30,542 nt of DNA from NCBI GenBank assembly GCA_031401815.1, contig JANNRW010000475.1:1-30542 (forward strand). The letters are read 5' to 3'. This DNA comes from JANNRW01 sp031401815. GTDB lineage: Bacteria; Desulfobacterota; Desulfuromonadia; Geobacterales; DSM-12255. The notes under the pieces were generated by a model that was not told where the DNA came from, made no database searches, and saw only the letters and a program-made list of their open reading frames with translations. Made by a program: the position numbers and the translations under genes. Below are positions 28,702-30,542 of the stretch, in pieces; the stretch's first letter is position 1, and each line of letters starts with the position of its first letter.

Positions 28702-29598
28702 TTACAATAACCAGTAAAACAGGGGCAACGTACCGAATGACAACAATAATCCCAGACCTATCAGTGCGGCGGAGAGTTCGGCGTTCATTCCGGCAATGAC
28801 AGCCAGAGCGCCGGCTGTCACCATGGGGGGCATCCCCGCCTCAAGGATGGATACATCAACTGCCAGCCCTTTGATGCCGAGCATTCGGCAGACCAGCAGA
28901 GCTGCCCCAGGGGCCAGAATCAGCTTGAGCAGCAGTCCGAAACAGAGTGGCGAACGGAGCGCAGGCTGCAATTTCAAACTCAGCTGGAATCCTATGGCGG
29001 TCATGACCAGGGGTGTCAGCGTACCGGCAACGGTTTGAAGCAGCCGCTCGACCGGGAGAGGATAACTCCAGGGGAGAAGAGCAAGACCTGTTGCCAGGGC
29101 AATGGCCGGAGGGAAGAGCAGTGCGCGCTGAAGCGTCTTGCGCAGGTTAACAGACCCCTCCCTGCCGTAAAGAGCCAGAATAAGTGACCCGTAGGTTGCA
29201 AAGATCAGCATGGTGCCGAACTGATCGTATACGACAAGATGGAGCAGTCCTGCTTCTCCGAAAAAAGCCTTGATGATCGGCACCCCCATGAAAGATGTAT
29301 TGCCAATAGGGACTACCAGAAGCAGTACCCCGACAGCAGAGCGGGGCCAGGAAAAGCTACGCGCCACCAAAAGAACCAGAGCAGCTGACAAAAAGAGTGC
29401 CCCCCAGGCAATAACAACCGGCACGAGTAGTTCACCGGTGAACCTTATCTGGGGCACCTTGAGCAGAATTACGGCAGGTAGAGAAACATACAGTGCAAAC
29501 ATATTGAGAACCTGGACTGTTTCTGGCGGAAAGGCTTTTAGTCGCCGGAACAGGATCCCCAATGCTACAAAGAGAGCTATGATTATAAAATTATCCAT
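28702..29598 (-). CDS. AEC-family permease
   Basis: A 298-residue integral membrane protein with about ten hydrophobic segments, of the auxin-efflux-carrier (AEC) family. Conserved features are FRRLKAFPPETVQVLNMFALYVSLPAVI at the N-terminus, a central NTSFMGVPIIKAFFG and ILEAGMPPMVTAGALA in the second half. Bacterial AEC proteins move malate, malonate, lactate or similar monocarboxylates. Linked to glcD, it probably carries the acid that GlcD/GlcF oxidise. The ribosome binding site is weak. Direction of transport cannot be told. Confidence 0.88.
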   Translation of the reverse strand: MDNFIIIALFVALGILFRRLKAFPPETVQVLNMFALYVSLPAVILLKVPQIRFTGELLVPVVIAWGALFLSAALVLLVARSFSWPRSAVGVLLLVVPIGNTSFMGVPIIKAFFGEAGLLHLVVYDQFGTMLIFATYGSLILALYGREGSVNLRKTLQRALLFPPAIALATGLALLPWSYPLPVERLLQTVAGTLTPLVMTAIGFQLSLKLQPALRSPLCFGLLLKLILAPGAALLVCRMLGIKGLAVDVSILEAGMPPMVTAGALAVIAGMNAELSAALIGLGLLLSFGTLPLFYWLL

Positions 29599-29707
29599 GG
29601 GCAGGACTTTATCACCGGTTTAACCATTTATTAAGCTTAAAAACAGAGTAGTTGAGCCACAGAGCTCACTGGCAAATGAATTTTTCAGTAAGCCTCTTGG
29701 AAAGCGA

Positions 29708-29816
29708 CTCCCCCTCCCTTGACGGGAGGGGGTTGGGGGGTGGGTGAAGTTGCAACATACTGATGTCATGGAGTATTCCCCCCCACCCTGACCCTCCCCC
29801 GCCAGGGGGGAGGGAA
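29708..29816. repeat. Pair of palindromic GC-rich repeat units
   Basis: Unit 1: CCCCCTCCC (29710-29718) and GGGAGGGGG (29724-29732), a perfect 9-bp stem. Unit 2: CCCTCCCCC (29792-29800) and GGGGGAGGG (29806-29814), also perfect. They lie in the gap between dctP and the AEC permease gene. The remaining sequence of this gap (29599-29707) shows no gene. Confidence 0.8.
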
Positions 29817-29843
29817 CTTATTAATAGAATTTGCGAGCGCATT

Positions 29844-30542
29844 TTACTTGAAATTTGCCATGGTCTCTTTGACCGGAACTGTTATCTTCTTGAAATCAGC
29901 AATGTATTTCTGCTCCTGTTTCTTGAATTTCCCGGCGTCCCACTCTTTTCTGTATTTAACCGCTTCATCTACCCAGGTTGCGCCTGCAACAGAGCGTCCT
30001 TTTTCATACATCGGCTGGAGTGCTGTTTCAAACGCTTTCCTTTCAGACTTGGAGAGTACGTGGACTTTCATCCCTTTGCTCTTCAGTTTGGCGATAAAGT
30101 CGTCGTCGCACTCACGGTTAAGCTTGCGCTGGAAAGCACTGACTTCTGTAGCAGTATCTTCCATTATCTTGCGGATGTCAGCAGGGAGTGAGCTCCAGAC
30201 CTTCTTGTTGACCTTCATGATCATGACATTGTAGGTATGCTGGGATTGTGTCATCCAGGGCTGTGATTCAAACATCTTGGCAGAGTAGATATTAACAGAG
30301 GGGTTTTCCTGGCCGTCAATGACTTTTTGCAACAGCGCGTTGGGGAGTTCAGGATAAGCCATCGGGGTAGGGCTTCCGCCAAGGGTCGAGATCAGACCCA
30401 TGTACATCGGGCTCTCCATGACCCGAATTTTCTGACCCTTGATGTCGGCAGGGAGCTTGATCTCTCTTTTGCTGTTGGTAAAATTTCTCCACCCGTTTTC
30501 AAGATAGACAACTCCGTGAATCCCTTTTCTGTCAAGCAGCGC
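29844..30542 (-). CDS. dctP: TRAP transporter substrate-binding protein, 5' end outside the window
   Basis: The frame is open to the window edge, so about 232 C-terminal residues are visible; an internal ATG at 30419 is not the real start. The visible part is a DctP-type periplasmic binding protein: VVYLENGWRNFTNSKREIKLPADIKGQKIRVMESPMYM, with the substrate-binding arginine in KIRVMESP, then PNALLQKVIDGQENP and the later PADIRKIMEDTATEVSAFQR. Such proteins deliver C4-dicarboxylates, lactate or other organic acids to the DctQM membrane subunits. No DctQ or DctM follows downstream; if present they lie upstream of the window. It is the first visible gene of the acid-utilisation block, separated from the permease gene by a repeat-containing gap. 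Confidence 0.9.
   Translation of the reverse strand, partial: ALLDRKGIHGVVYLENGWRNFTNSKREIKLPADIKGQKIRVMESPMYMGLISTLGGSPTPMAYPELPNALLQKVIDGQENPSVNIYSAKMFESQPWMTQSQHTYNVMIMKVNKKVWSSLPADIRKIMEDTATEVSAFQRKLNRECDDDFIAKLKSKGMKVHVLSKSERKAFETALQPMYEKGRSVAGATWVDEAVKYRKEWDAGKFKKQEQKYIADFKKITVPVKETMANFK

Overview
The window reads like part of a chromosome from the Desulfuromonadia/Geobacter-type delta-proteobacteria. This placement rests on gene style and remembered family resemblance, not on a database search. The signs are a GlcD/GlcF-type hydroxyacid oxidase with a FadR-type regulator, a chemoreceptor with a second Cache-like domain at its C-terminus, GC-rich palindromic repeats, and repeats rich in CTCTGTG. 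No rRNA, tRNA, CRISPR array, transposase or integrase was seen.

Layout. (1) 1-4011: two tightly coupled minus-strand genes for a heterodimeric ABC exporter. Each is interrupted in frame by a palindromic GC-rich repeat, and the upstream gene appears to start at ATT. (2) 4067-6213: small-gene territory with a Phd/PIN toxin-antitoxin (TA) pair and its promoter/operator, a relic of a helicase C-terminus, a Phd-like/YgiT-type regulator pair, a 60-residue protein, and a candidate plus-strand small RNA. (3) 6276-14471: a three-gene minus-strand anti-phage or restriction operon: PLD-SNF2 helicase, Eco57I-type adenine methylase, DUF1016 PDDEXK nuclease. (4) 14584-21221: a mosaic of duplicated cassettes. 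It holds a DUF1016 relic, HicBA copy 1, a truncated and a full-length DUF2779-like gene each behind a copy of a 111-residue acidic protein, an XRE/ImmA pair with a 37-residue protein, an orphan HVO_A0114-type regulator, HicBA copy 2, and the 5' stump of a third 111-residue gene. (5) 21218-22623: two more TA pairs (CopG-like/ParE and AbrB/PIN), each with a recognisable promoter and operator. (6) 22931-30542: a catabolic block on the minus strand, in transcription order DctP (cut by the window edge), AEC permease, GlcD, GlcF, chemoreceptor, FadR-type regulator.

Function. The right-hand block looks like a module for sensing, transporting and oxidising a small organic acid such as lactate or glycolate; the substrate is inferred. 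The middle 18 kb is a defence/TA island with heavy turnover: three gene relics, a 541-bp direct duplication carrying hicBA, and paralogous pairs in different stages of decay. The most unusual points are the DUF2779-like proteins, whose expected nuclease residues are changed in both copies, with a hairpin upstream of each that shows a compensatory base change; the in-frame repeat insertions in three long proteins; and the isolated promoter-hairpin-terminator unit at 6111-6213.
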